A DNA stretch of 50,992 nucleotides from Hyphomicrobiales bacterium (GTDB lineage Bacteria > Pseudomonadota > Alphaproteobacteria > Rhizobiales > Beijerinckiaceae): positions 1-50,992 of the forward strand of contig RXIY01000004.1 of assembly GCA_003963405.1 (NCBI GenBank). The letters are read 5' to 3'. Positions 9,116 to 18,900 of this stretch are shown here, piece by piece. The translations under genes were made by a program, and so were the position numbers. Each line of letters begins with the position of its first letter. Within the stretch, counting starts at the first letter, position 1. Below the pieces are notes generated by a model. The model saw nothing but the letters and a program-made list of their open reading frames with translations. It did no database searches and had not been told where the DNA came from.

Positions 9116-9494
9116 TGAGGCGCCTGTTTGCATGCGGGTTGACGTCGAAGAAACTCGGGGATACGGCGATCTTCAACCAGAGCGTAACCGCCGCCGGCGC
9201 CCGCGCGGTGCGAATCCCGAACGGGCTTCGTCGAACGAGTGAAGATTACTTCTTAAATTATCTCAGATTTTTCGGGCCAGCAAGATTTGAGGGAGGATAA
9301 ATTCCCGCCTCCCGGCCGCGAGACTGAATCTTTCCATGTTTTGATTGATGAGCATCTGCGGTCTCGCCAACAACCCCAAGTTTAGGCGGCCCGCATTCCA
9401 GACTAAGGCGCAGGCGGCTCGAGGCCGGCTGCGCGCGGCGCGTCTGAAAACAGCCTGGACAAAATGATCGACGGGCGGAGGAAAGGATCAGTGG
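9116..9494. promoter_or_regulatory. Divergent AT-rich intergenic region between mucR and the acuI-like gene
   Basis: About 380 bases with no convincing gene. The part around 9240-9300 is clearly AT-richer than its surroundings, with T-runs and TAAATTAT, and a small inverted repeat GGGAGG/CCTCCC sits at 9291-9313. AT-rich stretches upstream of mucR genes are usual sites of MucR binding and autorepression; binding here is inference. Confidence 0.4.
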
Positions 9495-10481
9495 ATGAGT
9501 TCGTTTAGAGCGATCAGAGTTGACAAGAATTCGCAAGGTTACGAGGCTGCTTACGTTCAGATGTGCGACGACGCGCTGATGGAGGGCGACGTCGATCTCG
9601 ACGTGCTCTACTCCGCCATCAACTACAAGGACGGGCTCGCGGTGACCGGAAAGGGGCCGGTCGTGCGCCGCTTTCCCATGGTGCCGGGCGTCGATCTCGT
9701 CGGGCGCGTGACGCGCGCCGCGCATCCGGGTTTCGCAGTGGGCGACGTGGTGGCGGCGACGGGCTGCGGCCTGGGGGAAGCCCATTACGGGGGCTTTGCG
9801 CAAAGGGCGCGTCTTTCCGGCGATTGGCTGGTGAAGCTGCCGGCGCCGCTCACGCCGCCGCGCGCCATGGCGGTGGGCACAGCGGGCCTCACCGCCATGT
9901 TCTGCGTGCTGGCGCTCGAGGGCCATGGTCTGACGCCTGCCGACGGGCCCGCGGTCGTTTCGGGCGCCTCCGGCGGCGTCGGCTCCTTCGCGGTGGCCCT
10001 GCTCGCGCAGGCCGGATGGCGCGTCGCGGCGATCACCGGACACGCCGCCGAAGCGGCCTACCTCAAATCCATTGGCGCCGCCGAAGTCCTCTCCCGCGAC
10101 GATTTTTCGGCGCCCGGCAAGGCCCTGCAACCGCAGCGCTTCGCCGCGGGCGTCGATACGGTCGGCGGCGTCACGCTGGCCAATCTGCTGTCGCAGACCC
10201 GGTTCGACGGCGCCATCGCCGCCTGCGGCAATGTCGGCGGCATGGATCTGCCGGCGAGCGTCGCGCCCTTCATCCTGCGCGGCGTGTCGCTTCTCGGGGT
10301 CGAGAGCGTGCGGCCGAGGATCGAACTGCGCCGCGCCGCCTGGGCGCGTATCGCGGCCGGTCTCGACACGGCGATGATCGACGCCATGTGTGAAATTATC
10401 CCCTTCGATCAGGCGCTGGAGCGGGCGCGCTCGATCGTGACGGGAAAGATCAGAGGGCGCGTCGTCATCGAAATGCCCTGA
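9495..10481 (+). CDS. AcuI/YhdH family acrylyl-CoA reductase-like oxidoreductase
   Basis: A 328-residue zinc-free medium-chain dehydrogenase/reductase. The start 'MSSFRAIRVDK', 'LDVLYSAINYKDGLAVTGKG', 'PMVPGVDLVGRV' and the NADP-binding 'VVSGASGGVGSFAVALLA' (about 153-170) match the YhdH/AcuI subfamily, whose best-known reaction is NADPH-dependent reduction of acryloyl-CoA to propionyl-CoA. The substrate cannot be told from sequence, so a general quinone-reductase-like activity remains possible. It stands alone, diverging from mucR. Confidence 0.85.
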   Translation: MSSFRAIRVDKNSQGYEAAYVQMCDDALMEGDVDLDVLYSAINYKDGLAVTGKGPVVRRFPMVPGVDLVGRVTRAAHPGFAVGDVVAATGCGLGEAHYGGFAQRARLSGDWLVKLPAPLTPPRAMAVGTAGLTAMFCVLALEGHGLTPADGPAVVSGASGGVGSFAVALLAQAGWRVAAITGHAAEAAYLKSIGAAEVLSRDDFSAPGKALQPQRFAAGVDTVGGVTLANLLSQTRFDGAIAACGNVGGMDLPASVAPFILRGVSLLGVESVRPRIELRRAAWARIAAGLDTAMIDAMCEIIPFDQALERARSIVTGKIRGRVVIEMP

Positions 10482-10621
10482 AACCGGCGGCCGGACGCCG
10501 CGAGTCGCGGCGCGGCGTGTGCATCCTCGACTTTCGCGCCGGCCTCGGTTGTAATGACCGGCGCTCGGCCCGGCGGGGCCGTGTGCTTTTTCTTGCCCGC
10601 GCGGCGCCAAAGGTAGAGGTC

Positions 10622-11089
10622 ATGAGTTCGGCTTTCACGAAGGAACAGGAAGACGACAACCCCCGCGAGGATCTCCCCGATCGGCCGGTGAGTCCGCATC
10701 GCAATCTGGTGACGCCGGAAGGCTTGCAGCAGATCGACGACGCGCTCACGCGTCTCCATGTCGAAGTCGAACGGGCGACCGCCGCGGACGACAACCATGC
10801 GCTCGCCATTGCGCAGCGCGATATACGCTACTGGGCGGCGCGTCGCGCCAGCGCCGAGGTGGTTCGGCCGATCGCGGATCATTCCCACGTCCGCTTCGGC
10901 CATCGTGTCGTCGTGGAGCTCGAGGGCGGGGAGACGCGCATCTTCCGGCTCGTTGGCGAGGACGAGGCCGATCCCGCGCAGGGGCTCATTCCCTATGTCG
11001 CGCCGCTCGCGCAGGCGCTGATGGGCAAGAGCGTCGGCGACGGGGTCGAGGTCATGCACCACGGCGCCAGGATCGTGGAGATCGGGTGA
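10622..11089 (+). CDS. GreA/GreB-like transcription elongation factor
   Basis: A 155-residue protein with an N-terminal helical region (about 28-85, 'LVTPEGLQQIDDALTRLHVE') and a C-terminal FKBP-like domain ('VRFGHRVVVELEGGETRIFR', 'SPLAQ..ALMGKSVGD'-type ending) as in Gre factors that bind the RNA polymerase secondary channel and stimulate transcript cleavage. The helical tip holds acidic residues (AADDN). The linker is shorter and more divergent than classical GreA, so it is a Gre paralogue rather than GreA itself. ATG 10622 follows 'AGGTAGAGGTC'; an upstream in-frame extension is not supported by the family N-terminus. Confidence 0.8.
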   Translation: MSSAFTKEQEDDNPREDLPDRPVSPHRNLVTPEGLQQIDDALTRLHVEVERATAADDNHALAIAQRDIRYWAARRASAEVVRPIADHSHVRFGHRVVVELEGGETRIFRLVGEDEADPAQGLIPYVAPLAQALMGKSVGDGVEVMHHGARIVEIG

Positions 11090-11137
11090 GGGCGACAGCC
11101 GCGCGGATTCGCGCGGCCTCGCCTCAGACGGACCGGT

Positions 11138-11887
11138 TCAAGCGGCCTTCGCGGCTTTTCTGGCGGCGCCTTTCAGCGCCTCTTTGGACTTTGCGGCCGC
11201 CTGCGCTTTCGGCGCCGGCGCGTCCTTTTCTACGGGCTTCGCTTTCGGTGCGGGCTTGGCGCCGGCGCGTTTCAGGCGGCGCTTGATCGAGCCCCAGAGT
11301 TCCTTCATCTCCTGCGCGGCGACGCCCTCGGGATTGTATTCCGTGACGCCGAGGCCGAGCCGCGCCGCCTCCTGATAATCGACGCGGGCCGAAACGAGGG
11401 GCGCCAGAAGGCCGCCGATCGCCTCCAGCGCCTTGACGCCGAGATCGACGCGCGCGCTTTGCTGCGACGGCGGACATTGGTTGAGCAGGAAGGCGTAGTC
11501 GCACCCTGCTTCCTTCACCTGCGCGCGGGTCTTCTCGCTGGCCCAGAGGTCGAAGGCGTTGGGGCGCGCGGGGATGATGCAGAGATCGGCGGCGCGAATC
11601 GCCGCGGCCGACTCCTCGCCGTCCTGGCCGGGCGCGTCGAGCACGAGAAGCGTGACGCCCTTCTTCTCGAGCGCGGCGATGGCCTTGGAGAGTTTTCCGG
11701 GCGGCACGTGCTCCACGCCGAGGTCGGCGGTTTCGCGCGAGCGCGCCCAGGTGGCGAGCGTCTGCAGCGGATCGAGGTCGATGACGAAGACGCGCTCGCC
11801 CGCCGCGCGCGCGGCGACGGCGACGCCGCTCGCGAGCGTGCTCTTGCCGGCGCCGCCCTTTTGCGTAACGAAAGCTATGGTTCGCAT
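11138..11887 (-). CDS. Orphan ParA/MinD-like ATPase
   Basis: A 249-residue ATPase with the deviant Walker A KGGAGKST at residues 10-17 (two lysines, typical of ParA/MinD), 'VFVIDLDPLQTLATW' for Walker A' and 'LLVLDAPGQDG' for Walker B. No parB or other partner is adjacent. Residues from about 210 on form a low-complexity Lys/Ala/Pro tail that could bind DNA non-specifically. Such orphan ParA proteins position cargo (plasmids, chemoreceptor clusters, carboxysomes) on the nucleoid; the cargo here is unknown. It diverges from rarA with a 195-base AT-rich spacer. Confidence 0.88.
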   Translation of the reverse strand: MRTIAFVTQKGGAGKSTLASGVAVAARAAGERVFVIDLDPLQTLATWARSRETADLGVEHVPPGKLSKAIAALEKKGVTLLVLDAPGQDGEESAAAIRAADLCIIPARPNAFDLWASEKTRAQVKEAGCDYAFLLNQCPPSQQSARVDLGVKALEAIGGLLAPLVSARVDYQEAARLGLGVTEYNPEGVAAQEMKELWGSIKRRLKRAGAKPAPKAKPVEKDAPAPKAQAAAKSKEALKGAARKAAKAA

Positions 11888-12082
11888 GAGAAGTGCACCC
11901 GTTTGTCGCCTGCGCGGGCCTGGCGCCCCGAGGCCGAAACTGAACGAAGTTTTCGGCGATACGCAAAAGAAACAAGCCGAATCATTTACTTGTAGAAGGG
12001 TAATCTTTGATTATTGCGCCGTCGAGGTGGTAATCATTAGTAAACGTCTCCAATTATTGCGTTTCATGGGCTCGAGCCGACG

Positions 12083-13393
12083 ATGACCGACCTCTTCGAA
12101 GCCGCCGGACTCGACAGAAACGCGCCCCGGCCGCTCGCAGACCGCCTGCGCCCGACGCGCCTCGACGAGGTCGTCGGGCAGGACCATCTGCTCGGACCCG
12201 ACGGCGCGCTGATGCGGCTCGTGCGCGGCGGCGCGCTGGGCTCGCTCATCCTCTGGGGGCCGCCGGGCTCGGGCAAGACGACGGTCGCGCGTCTGCTCGC
12301 GCATGAGACCGACCTCGCTTTCGTTCAAATCTCCGCGATCTTCTCCGGCGTCGCCGATCTCAAGAAAACCTTCGAAGCCGCGCGCGCGCGCCGCGCGGCG
12401 GGCCGGGGCACGCTGCTCTTCGTCGACGAGATCCATCGCTTCAATCGCGCGCAGCAGGACAGTTTTCTGCCCGTGATGGAGGACGGCACCATCACGCTGA
12501 TCGGCGCGACCACGGAGAATCCGTCCTTCGAACTGAACGCCGCGCTGCTTTCGCGCGCCAGGGTGATGACGTTCAGACCCCTCGACGCCGCCGCGATCGA
12601 GAAGCTTCTCGCGCGCGCCGAGGCGACGGAAGGAAAGACCCTGCCGCTCGACGCCGACGCCCGCGCCGCGCTCGTCGCCATGGCGGACGGAGACGGCCGC
12701 GCGGCGCTGACCCTCGCGGAAGAAATCTGGCGGGCGGCGCGGGAAGGCGAGGTCTTCGACCGCGCGGCGCTGGCCGAGATCGTGCAGCGCCGCGCGCCGA
12801 TCTACGACAAGGCGCAGGAGGGTCACTACAATCTGATCAGCGCGTTGCATAAATGCGTGCGCGGCTCCGATCCCGACGCCGCGCTCTATTATTTCGCGCG
12901 CATGCTCGACGCGGGCGAGGATCCGCTGTTTCTCGCAAGGCGACTCGTCCGCATGGCGGTGGAGGACATCGGCCTCGCCGATCCGCAGGCGCTCGTCGTC
13001 GCCAACGCCGCAAAGGACGCCTACGATTTTCTCGGCTCGCCGGAAGGGGAGCTCGCCCTCGCGCAGGCGGTCATCTATGTGGCGACCGCGCCCAAATCCA
13101 ACGCGGCTTATGTGGCCTACAAGAAGGCCCGGCGGCTCGCGCAGGAGAAGGGTTCGCTCATGCCGCCGAGAATCATTCTCAACGCGCCGACGAAACTGAT
13201 GCGCGAGGAGGGCTATGGCGAGGGCTACGACTATGACCACGACGCGCCCGACGCGTTCTCGGGACAGAGCTACTGGCCCGAATCACTGAAACGCCAGTCT
13301 TTTTACCGGCCGGTCGAGCGCGGATTCGAGCGCGAGCTGGCCAGGCGGCTCGACTATTGGGAGAGACTGCGGCGCGAACGCAACAGTAAATAG
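12083..13393 (+). CDS. rarA: Replication-associated recombination protein A (MgsA/RarA AAA ATPase)
   Basis: A 436-residue clamp-loader-like AAA+ ATPase of normal family length. 'PLADRLRPTRLDEVVGQDHL' opens the domain, Walker A GPPGSGKT is at 59-66, Walker B LLFVDEIH at 111-118, and sensor 1 is 'LIGATTENPSFELNAALLSR'. The C-terminal helical and tetramerisation regions carry 'HYNLISALHKCVRGSDPDAA' and 'PNAAYVAYKKA'-like sequence. RarA acts at stalled replication forks. It is divergent from the ParA gene and appears monocistronic. Confidence 0.96.
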   Translation: MTDLFEAAGLDRNAPRPLADRLRPTRLDEVVGQDHLLGPDGALMRLVRGGALGSLILWGPPGSGKTTVARLLAHETDLAFVQISAIFSGVADLKKTFEAARARRAAGRGTLLFVDEIHRFNRAQQDSFLPVMEDGTITLIGATTENPSFELNAALLSRARVMTFRPLDAAAIEKLLARAEATEGKTLPLDADARAALVAMADGDGRAALTLAEEIWRAAREGEVFDRAALAEIVQRRAPIYDKAQEGHYNLISALHKCVRGSDPDAALYYFARMLDAGEDPLFLARRLVRMAVEDIGLADPQALVVANAAKDAYDFLGSPEGELALAQAVIYVATAPKSNAAYVAYKKARRLAQEKGSLMPPRIILNAPTKLMREEGYGEGYDYDHDAPDAFSGQSYWPESLKRQSFYRPVERGFERELARRLDYWERLRRERNSK

Positions 13394-13583
13394 GCTTTCC
13401 GCGAGGCTCAGCCGATTGATCTGTTGCGCATTTGTCACGCGCGCCGGCAAACGCAATGCACAAGGCTTGATCAGGCCGCCTTTCCGTTGACCGCCTTCGA
13501 CCTCCGGCCGTAAGTCTTTTCGGGACAGCGGGACGGCCCTGCGCCGGACCGAAGTGAAGTTTCAAGGGACTCAGGGGGTCAAA

Positions 13584-14486
13584 ATGGCCAAATCTGCTCT
13601 TCTCGCCGGCGTCGCGCTGGCTCTCGTCGCCGGCTCCGCGATCGCGGCCGATCTCCCCTCCCGCAAGGCCCCGCCGCCGGCCTTCGTTCCCCCGCCGCCG
13701 GCCTTCAGCTGGACCGGCCTCTACGGCGGTGTGAACATCGGCTACGGCTTCGGCGCGAGCGGCACCAGCTCGACCGGCTGGGGCTATCTGTCCGACGGCG
13801 GAGCCTGGGGCCTGCCGGGCGTCATCCCGACCGGCGCCGCGATCACCAACTCGTCGAACATCAACGGCGTGACGGGCGGCGGTCAGATTGGCTACAACTA
13901 CCAGTTCTCGCCCTGGCTCGTCGTGGGCGTCGAGGCCGACATCCAGGCGGCGGACATCAACTCCCGCAACGCTGGCGGCGCGGCGATCGGCGACCCCTTC
14001 TTCGGCACGCATACGATTGCCGTCAATGCGGCCCACTATCTCGACTGGTGGGGCACGGTTCGCGGCCGCGTCGGCGTGACGTTGCCGTCCTGGCCGAATC
14101 TGATGGTCTACGGCACGGGCGGTTTCGCCTATGGCGGCGTGAACCGGACGGTCAGCGTCGTGGATAGCTTCAACGTCGGCGCCCTCGGCACCGCCTCCGT
14201 GGTCGGCAATGGCGTCTACGACAACACCTCGACCGGCTGGACCGCGGGCGGCGGCGTGGAGTGGACCCCGATGGCCTTCCCGGCCTGGTCGCTGAAGGTC
14301 GAGTATCTCTACACGGACCTTGGCTCGACGAATCTCAACATCGCCGGCATCTCCACGATTCCGGCCAATGGACCCGTCCTGGTTGCGCAGAACCGCGTGT
14401 CCACCCGCTTCAACTCGGTCCGCGCCGGCGTGAACTGGCACTTCAATCCGTTCGGCTCGAGCGCGCCGGTTCTGGCCAAATACTGA
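13584..14486 (+). CDS. Outer-membrane beta-barrel protein (Omp25/Omp31-like)
   Basis: A 300-residue precursor. A signal peptide (MAKSALLAGVALALVAGSAIA, about residues 1-21) is followed by a Pro-rich linker and 'FSWTGLYGGVNIGYGFG', the first strand of the alphaproteobacterial Omp25/31 porin-like family. Alternating strands follow, with 'QIGYNYQFSPWLVVGVEADI' and 'YLDWWGTVRGRVGV', and the C-terminal 'VRAGVNWHFNPF'. ATG 13584 is preferred over the upstream in-frame GTG at 13554 because it begins the signal peptide and follows AGGGGGT. An intrinsic terminator sits 23 bases after the stop. Confidence 0.93.
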   Translation: MAKSALLAGVALALVAGSAIAADLPSRKAPPPAFVPPPPAFSWTGLYGGVNIGYGFGASGTSSTGWGYLSDGGAWGLPGVIPTGAAITNSSNINGVTGGGQIGYNYQFSPWLVVGVEADIQAADINSRNAGGAAIGDPFFGTHTIAVNAAHYLDWWGTVRGRVGVTLPSWPNLMVYGTGGFAYGGVNRTVSVVDSFNVGALGTASVVGNGVYDNTSTGWTAGGGVEWTPMAFPAWSLKVEYLYTDLGSTNLNIAGISTIPANGPVLVAQNRVSTRFNSVRAGVNWHFNPFGSSAPVLAKY

Positions 14487-14509
14487 AAACCGCGCATGGC
14501 GCGATTCGA

Positions 14510-14537
14510 GAGCCCGGCGGAAACGCCGGGCTCTTTT
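14510..14537 (+). terminator. Rho-independent terminator of the outer-membrane protein gene
   Basis: Perfect 10-bp stem GAGCCCGGCG/CGCCGGGCTC (14510-14519 and 14524-14533) with a GAAA tetraloop, followed by TTTT. Confidence 0.92.
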
Positions 14538-14746
14538 GCTTTACTGTCTGATTCTGTGTGACTTTGTCGCAAGCGCGGCGCTGTGGCGACCATGGACGCG
14601 GCGGGTCGGTCTTGTTAAGACAGATGCCGATGCAACGATGGGGATAAGCCTCTGTCGCGCGCCCGTCCCGATGGCTTCGCGTCCGGGGCGGTGTTAACCA
14701 TCCTCAAGGGCAAGCGCCGCCGCGCCATGGAGCCCGTCCGCTGAAA

Positions 14747-15937
14747 ATGTCACGCACGCTTCTCTTTCTTGTCGCGGTTGTGGCGAGCCTCGCCGCGGGC
14801 GCGACGCTGCCCGGTCTGATCGCCAGATTTCACGGCTCCGGCGCGCCGGCCGGGACGGCGCCGGCCGAAAACGCCGCGCCCGCGCAAGAAGGGGTGATCC
14901 TGCTCACGCCGGCGCAGATCGAGGCCGCGAAGATCGGCGTGGCCAAGGCGGGGCCGGGCGTGATCAGGCGCCAGATCGTCGCGCCGGCCGCCGTCAAGCC
15001 CGATCCGGATCATCTCGCCCGAGTCGCGGCGAAGGTCGCGGGCGTCGTCGCCGAGATGCGCAAGAAGCTCGGAGACGAGGCGCAGAAGGGCGAGACGGTG
15101 GCGATCATCGATTCGCGCGAGGTTGCGGACGCCAAGAGCGAATATCTGGCGGCGATGACGAATTACGAGCTTCAGTCGCAGCTCTATCAGCGCGAGAAGG
15201 GGCTCTTCGAGAAGAAGATCACGGCGGAGCAGCTCTTCCTCAAGGCCAAGGCGACCTATACCGAGGCGCGGCTCAGGCTCGATCTCGCCCGCGGCAAGCT
15301 CGCAGCGCTCGATCTCTCCGAAAGCGAGATCGCCGCGCTTCCCTCGCAGCCCGTCTCCCGTCTGCGGGAAAAAGAGATTCGCGCGCCGATCAAGGGCCGC
15401 GTCATCGAGCGTCTCGCCAATATCGGCCTGCCGGTGACGGCTGAAAGCCAGCTCTATGCTCTGGCCGATCTGTCGGAGGTGGAGGTGGAGCTCGCGGTCC
15501 CCGTCGCGAATCTTGCGGAAGTGCGGGTCGGCCAGCCGGTCGTGGTCAAGGGCGCCGACGGGCGCGCTTTCGAGGGCGCCGTACGGGTAATCAACGCCAT
15601 GATCACGCCAGAGACGCGCACCGGCCATGTGATCGCCGCCTTCAAAAATCCGGATGGCGCCCTGCGGCCGGGCGTTCTGCTCAACGCCGAAATCGCCATC
15701 GAGCAGAGCCCGGTGAAAGTGCTCGTTCCCCGCGCCGCCGTTCAGCTCGTCCACAATGAGCCGACGGTTTTCGTGCGTGTGAAAGACGGCTTCGAGAAGC
15801 GCGTCGTGGAGCTTGGCGACGGCGACGAGCGTTCGGTGGAGATCGTCAAGGGCCTCAAGGCCGGCGAGACGATCGCCGTCGCCAACAGTTTCGTGCTCAA
15901 GGCCGAAGCCGGCAAGAGCGAAATTCCCGAGGAGTGA
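14747..15937 (+). CDS. RND efflux periplasmic adaptor (CzcB/HlyD family)
   Basis: A 396-residue membrane-fusion protein that links the inner-membrane pump to the outer-membrane channel. It begins with a signal-anchor (about residues 3-23), then a barrel-sandwich/lipoyl half-site ('RVAAKVAGVVAEMRKKLGDE'), a coiled-coil hairpin ('YELQSQLYQREKGLFEKKIT'), the second half ('KEIRAPIKGRVIERLANIG') and beta-barrel and membrane-proximal domains. It is first in a three-gene unit; 13 bases separate it from the pump. The 260 bases upstream hold the porin terminator and no recognisable metal regulator gene. Confidence 0.93.
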   Translation: MSRTLLFLVAVVASLAAGATLPGLIARFHGSGAPAGTAPAENAAPAQEGVILLTPAQIEAAKIGVAKAGPGVIRRQIVAPAAVKPDPDHLARVAAKVAGVVAEMRKKLGDEAQKGETVAIIDSREVADAKSEYLAAMTNYELQSQLYQREKGLFEKKITAEQLFLKAKATYTEARLRLDLARGKLAALDLSESEIAALPSQPVSRLREKEIRAPIKGRVIERLANIGLPVTAESQLYALADLSEVEVELAVPVANLAEVRVGQPVVVKGADGRAFEGAVRVINAMITPETRTGHVIAAFKNPDGALRPGVLLNAEIAIEQSPVKVLVPRAAVQLVHNEPTVFVRVKDGFEKRVVELGDGDERSVEIVKGLKAGETIAVANSFVLKAEAGKSEIPEE

Positions 15938-15950
15938 CGGGGCCCCGCCC

Positions 15951-18900
15951 ATGATGCAGCGGATCATCGCCTTTTCGGTCCATAGCCGCTGGCTGGTCGT
16001 CCTGCTGGTCGCGCTCGTCGGCGCGTTCGGCCTTTATGCGCTCGCGCATCTTCCGATCGACGCCGTTCCGGACATCACCAACAATCAGGTGCAGATCAAC
16101 GCCCGCGCGCCGGCGCTCTCGGCCTTCGAGATGGAGAAACAGGTCACCTATCCAATCGAGAACGCGCTCGCCGGCATTCCGGGCCTCGACTATACGCGCT
16201 CCCTGTCGCGCAACGGCTTCGCGCAGGTGACGGCGGTCTTCTCCGACGGCGTCGACATCTATTTCGCGCGCCAGCAGGTCAATGAGCGCATCGGCCAGGC
16301 GCGCGAGGATTTTCCGCCGAGCGTCGAATTGCGCCTCGGGCCGATCGCGACCGGCCTGTCCGAAATCTACATGTGGAGCGTGCGCTTCAGGGAGCCGCAT
16401 AAGCTGAGTCCGCCCGGCGAGCCCGGCTGGCAGAAGGACGGCGCCTATCTCACGCCCGAAGGCATGATGCTGCGCACGCAGGTCGAGCAGGAGTCCTATC
16501 TGCGCACGGTGCAGGACTGGATCATCCGCCCGCAGCTGCGCACCGTGCCGGGCGTCGCCGGCGTCGATTCGCTCGGCGGCTATGTGCGCCAGTACCATGT
16601 GCAGCCGGACCCGGCGAAACTCATGTCGCTCGGCCTCTCCTTCGGCGATCTCGCGGCGACGATCCAGCGCAACAATGTGAGCCGCGGCGCCGGCTATGTG
16701 GAGCGCAACGGCGAGGGGCTCGTCGTTCGCAGCGGCGGGCGGCTCGAGACGGTGGACGACATCGGCAATGTCGTCGCGACGACGCGCGGCGGCGTGCCCG
16801 TTCGGGTGCGCGACATCGCCGCCGTCTCCATCGGCAAGGAGCTGCGCACCGGATCGGCGAGCATGAACGGCGAGGAAGTCGTCATCGGCACGGCGCTGAT
16901 GCTGATCGGCGCCAACAGCCGCACCGTCTCGGCCGCCGTCGACGAGAGGATGCAGGTCATCGCCAGATCGCTGCCGCCGGGCGTCGAGATCAAGACGATC
17001 CTCAACCGCACGTTGCTCGTCGACGCAACGATCAAGACGGTCGCCAAGAATCTGATCGAGGGCGCGGCGCTCGTCATTCTCGTGCTCTTCGTCATGCTCG
17101 GGAATTTCCGGGCGGCGGTGGTGACGGCGACGGTCATTCCCGTCACCATGCTGTTCCTCGCGATCGGCATGTTTGTCTTCAAGATCAGCGCCAATCTGAT
17201 GAGCCTCGGCGCGCTCGATTTCGGCCTCATCGCCGACGGCGCGATCATCGTCGCAGAAAACAGCCTGCGTCGCCTCTCCGAGCGCCAGCACGCCGCCGGG
17301 CGCCCGCTCACGACCGACGAGCGGCTCGATACGGTGATCGATTCGGCGGTGGAGATGCGCCGCCCCACCGTCTACGGGCAGTCGATCATCATCCTCGTCT
17401 ATCTGCCGATCCTGAGCTTCTCCGGGGTCGAGGGGAAGATGTTCCATCCCATGGCGATGACGGTCATCATCGCGCTTCTGTCCGAATTTCTCCTCTCGCT
17501 GACCTTCTTCCCGGCGATGATCGCGCTCTTCGTGTCGGGCCAGGGCGAGGAGGGGGAGAACAGGATCGTGCTCGCCCTGAAGCGGGGCTATGAGCCGCTG
17601 CTGCGCTGGGCGATGGACGCGCCGCTGAAGGTGATGGCGATCGGCGCGGGCTCCTTCGTCTTCGCCGTTCTCCTCTACATGAACCTCGGCCAGGAGTTCA
17701 TTCCGAAGCTCGACGAGAAGAATCTCGCCATGCAGGCGAATCGCATTCCGAGCGCCTCGCTCACTCAATCACAGTCGATGCAGCTCGATCTCGAAAACAC
17801 GATCCGCAAGCTGCCGCAGGTGGATTACGTCTTCTCCAAGACCGGCACGGCGGATATCGCCACCGACCCCATGCCGCCCAATCTGACCGACACTTTCATC
17901 ATGCTGAAGCCGGAGAAAGAGTGGCCCGATCCGCATCTCTCCAAGGACAAGCTCATCGACGACATTTCGGAGAAGATCGCGGATCTTCCCGGCAACGCCT
18001 ATGAATTTTCGCAGCCGATCCAGCTGCGCTTCAACGAATTGCTCGCAGGCGTGCGCGGCGACATCGCCGTCAAGGTCTTCGGCGAGGACTTCGACGCCAT
18101 GCTGAAGGCCGCCAATCAGATCGCCGCGATCCTGCGCGCGACGCCGGGGGCGACCGACGTGAAGGTCGAGCAGGTGACCGGCCTGCCGGTTCTCGACATC
18201 AAGGTCGACAAGGGCGCCATCGCCCGCTACGGGCTGAGCCTCGGCGCCGTGCAGGATACGATCGGCGCGGCCATCGGCGGCGAGCCCGCCGGCATGATCT
18301 TCGAGGGCGACCGGCGTTTCCCGATCTTCGTGCGCCTGCGCGACAATCTGCGCGAGGACGCGGGCGCGCTCGAAACCATTCCCGTTTCGCTGCCGCCGGA
18401 CGCGCAGGGGCGGATCTCGACCGTGCAGCTCAAACAGGTCGCGAGCTTCTCGACGGTCGACGGCCAGAACCAGATTTCGCGCGAGAACGGCAAGCGGCGC
18501 GTCGTGGTCTCCGCCAATGTGCGCGGGCGCGACATCGCCTCGGTCGTCAACGAGGCGCGCGCCAGGGTCGACGCCAAAGTGCATATCCCCCCGGGTTACT
18601 GGATCGAATGGGGCGGGCAGTTCGAGAACCTCGCGGCCGCGCGCGCGCGGCTGATGATCGTGGTGCCGATCTGCTTCTTCATGATCTTCTTGCTGCTCTA
18701 TTCGGCGCTTGGCTCGGCGCGCGACGCGCTTCTCGTGTTCACGGCCGTGCCGCTCGCGCTCGTCGGCGGCGTGCTGGCGCTGTGGCTGCGCGGCATGCCC
18801 ATGTCGGTCTCGGCGGCCGTGGGCTTCATCGCGCTTTCCGGCGTCGCCGTGCTGAACGGCCTCGTCATGCGCACCTATATCCATCAGCTGATGGTGAGCG

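Noticed and set aside
13554-13583. GTG start extending the outer-membrane protein by ten residues
   Set aside because: It would place unrelated residues before a clean signal peptide; ATG 13584 has a good ribosome site.
15897-17768. 623-codon minus-strand frame opposite the RND pump
   Set aside because: Composition (His, Asp, Arg-rich, no motifs) is that of an antisense shadow of a high-GC gene.
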